A DNA stretch of 64,000 nt from contig JBGRQE010000008.1 of the NCBI GenBank assembly GCA_041725955.1, forward strand, positions 1 to 64,000, in the 5' to 3' direction. Under the pieces are notes generated by a model that was given only the letters and a program-made list of their open reading frames with translations, ran no database searches and was not told the origin of the DNA. The position numbers and the translations under genes are program-made. Position 1 is the first letter of the stretch. The number at the start of each line of letters is the position of its first letter. This document shows positions 63,765 through 64,000 of this stretch, piece by piece. Origin of the DNA: JBGRPZ01 sp041725955. Its GTDB lineage: Bacteria > Bacteroidota > Bacteroidia > Bacteroidales > JBGRPZ01.

Positions 63765-64000
63765 ATGAGTCATAAAGCTGGTTTTGTGAATATTATAGGT
63801 AAGCCTAATGTAGGCAAATCAACCCTAATGAATGCTTTGGTAGGCGAAAGACTATCAATTATCACTTCTAAAGCCCAAACTACGCGTCATCGTATAATGG
63901 GAATCGTGAATAGTGAAGACTTTCAGATTGTATACTCTGACACCCCTGGTATTGTTAAGCCAAGCTACAAGCTTCATAATTCAATGATGCAATTTGTAAA
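63765..64000 (+). CDS. era: GTPase Era (partial, runs off the window)
   Basis: The first 78 codons of the 16S-rRNA-binding GTPase needed for small-subunit assembly. G1 is IGKPNVGKSTLMNALVG, the G2 region is ITSKAQTTRHRIMGI, and G3 is YSDTPGIV, in the spacing specific to Era rather than Der or EngB. ATG at 63765. The KH RNA-binding domain lies beyond the window end. Divergent from tRNA-fMet. Confidence 0.93.
   Translation, partial: MSHKAGFVNIIGKPNVGKSTLMNALVGERLSIITSKAQTTRHRIMGIVNSEDFQIVYSDTPGIVKPSYKLHNSMMQFV

Overview
The window is chromosomal DNA from an AT-rich member of the Bacteroidota, most like a marine or gut Bacteroidales/Marinifilaceae-type organism (inference from gene content, no search run). 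Signs of this are two proteins with type IX secretion C-terminal signals, a TonB-dependent receptor with a DUF5689 lipoprotein, DUF5686, DUF4296 and DUF5020 proteins, GH92/GH2 glycan enzymes, glycine-lipid type acyltransferases, many lipoproteins, and promoter-like TAnnTTTG (-7) boxes upstream of many genes. I see no transposase, integrase, phage gene or CRISPR array.

Layout. 0-8 kb: a 22-bp repeat array cut by the window edge, deoC, then a DUF5686 protein, an AhpD-like protein and an arabinose-5-phosphate isomerase (kdsD) on the minus strand, divergent from recQ and a DUF4296 lipoprotein. 8-17.4 kb: a minus-strand glycan cluster (cutC, beta-mannosidase, EEP-family phosphodiesterase, sugar MFS permease, GH92 alpha-mannosidase, small lipoprotein). 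17.5-23.6 kb: an SDR enzyme, a large beta-helix type IX cargo protein and mutS. 23.7-28.4 kb: a plus-strand surface-polysaccharide acylation operon (GT-C-like protein, MBOAT, AlgX/AlgJ-like). 28.5-29.6 kb: tRNA-Gly and tRNA-Leu, followed by a gene-free stretch with a hairpin-rich element and a second 22-bp array. 29.6-41 kb: two orphan secreted or membrane proteins, a membrane protein/porin pair divergent from a Crp/Fnr regulator, pssA, a dolichol-phosphate-mannose-synthase-like glycosyltransferase, a flavin/iron-sulfur membrane protein with a membrane-anchored nitroreductase, a highly palindromic intergenic element and an orphan lipoprotein. 41-47 kb: triple-DUF5689 lipoprotein and TonB receptor, divergent from a secreted EEP nuclease. 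47-54.5 kb: mfd, a metallophosphatase, two lipid acyltransferases and engB. 54.7-57.3 kb: a second MBOAT/AlgX-like pair. 57.3-60 kb: carboxyltransferase with biotin carrier, and a membrane thioredoxin. 60.4-63.5 kb: two paralogous 65-residue lanthipeptide-like precursors flanking a purine permease/DUF5020 operon. The window ends with the initiator tRNA-Met and the first part of era.

How the parts work together. The 8-17 kb cluster would trim N-glycan- or mannan-type oligosaccharides. The two acyltransferase modules probably decorate two different exported polysaccharides. The 41-47 kb group looks like capture and hydrolysis of extracellular nucleic acid or another phosphodiester. The 38-40 kb pair would move electrons through a covalently bound flavin to an externally anchored nitroreductase.

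The most unusual observations are the two precursor peptides with no modification enzyme nearby, and three different intergenic structures that all fall on a 22-bp grid: tandem repeats, tandem palindromes and spaced hairpins.
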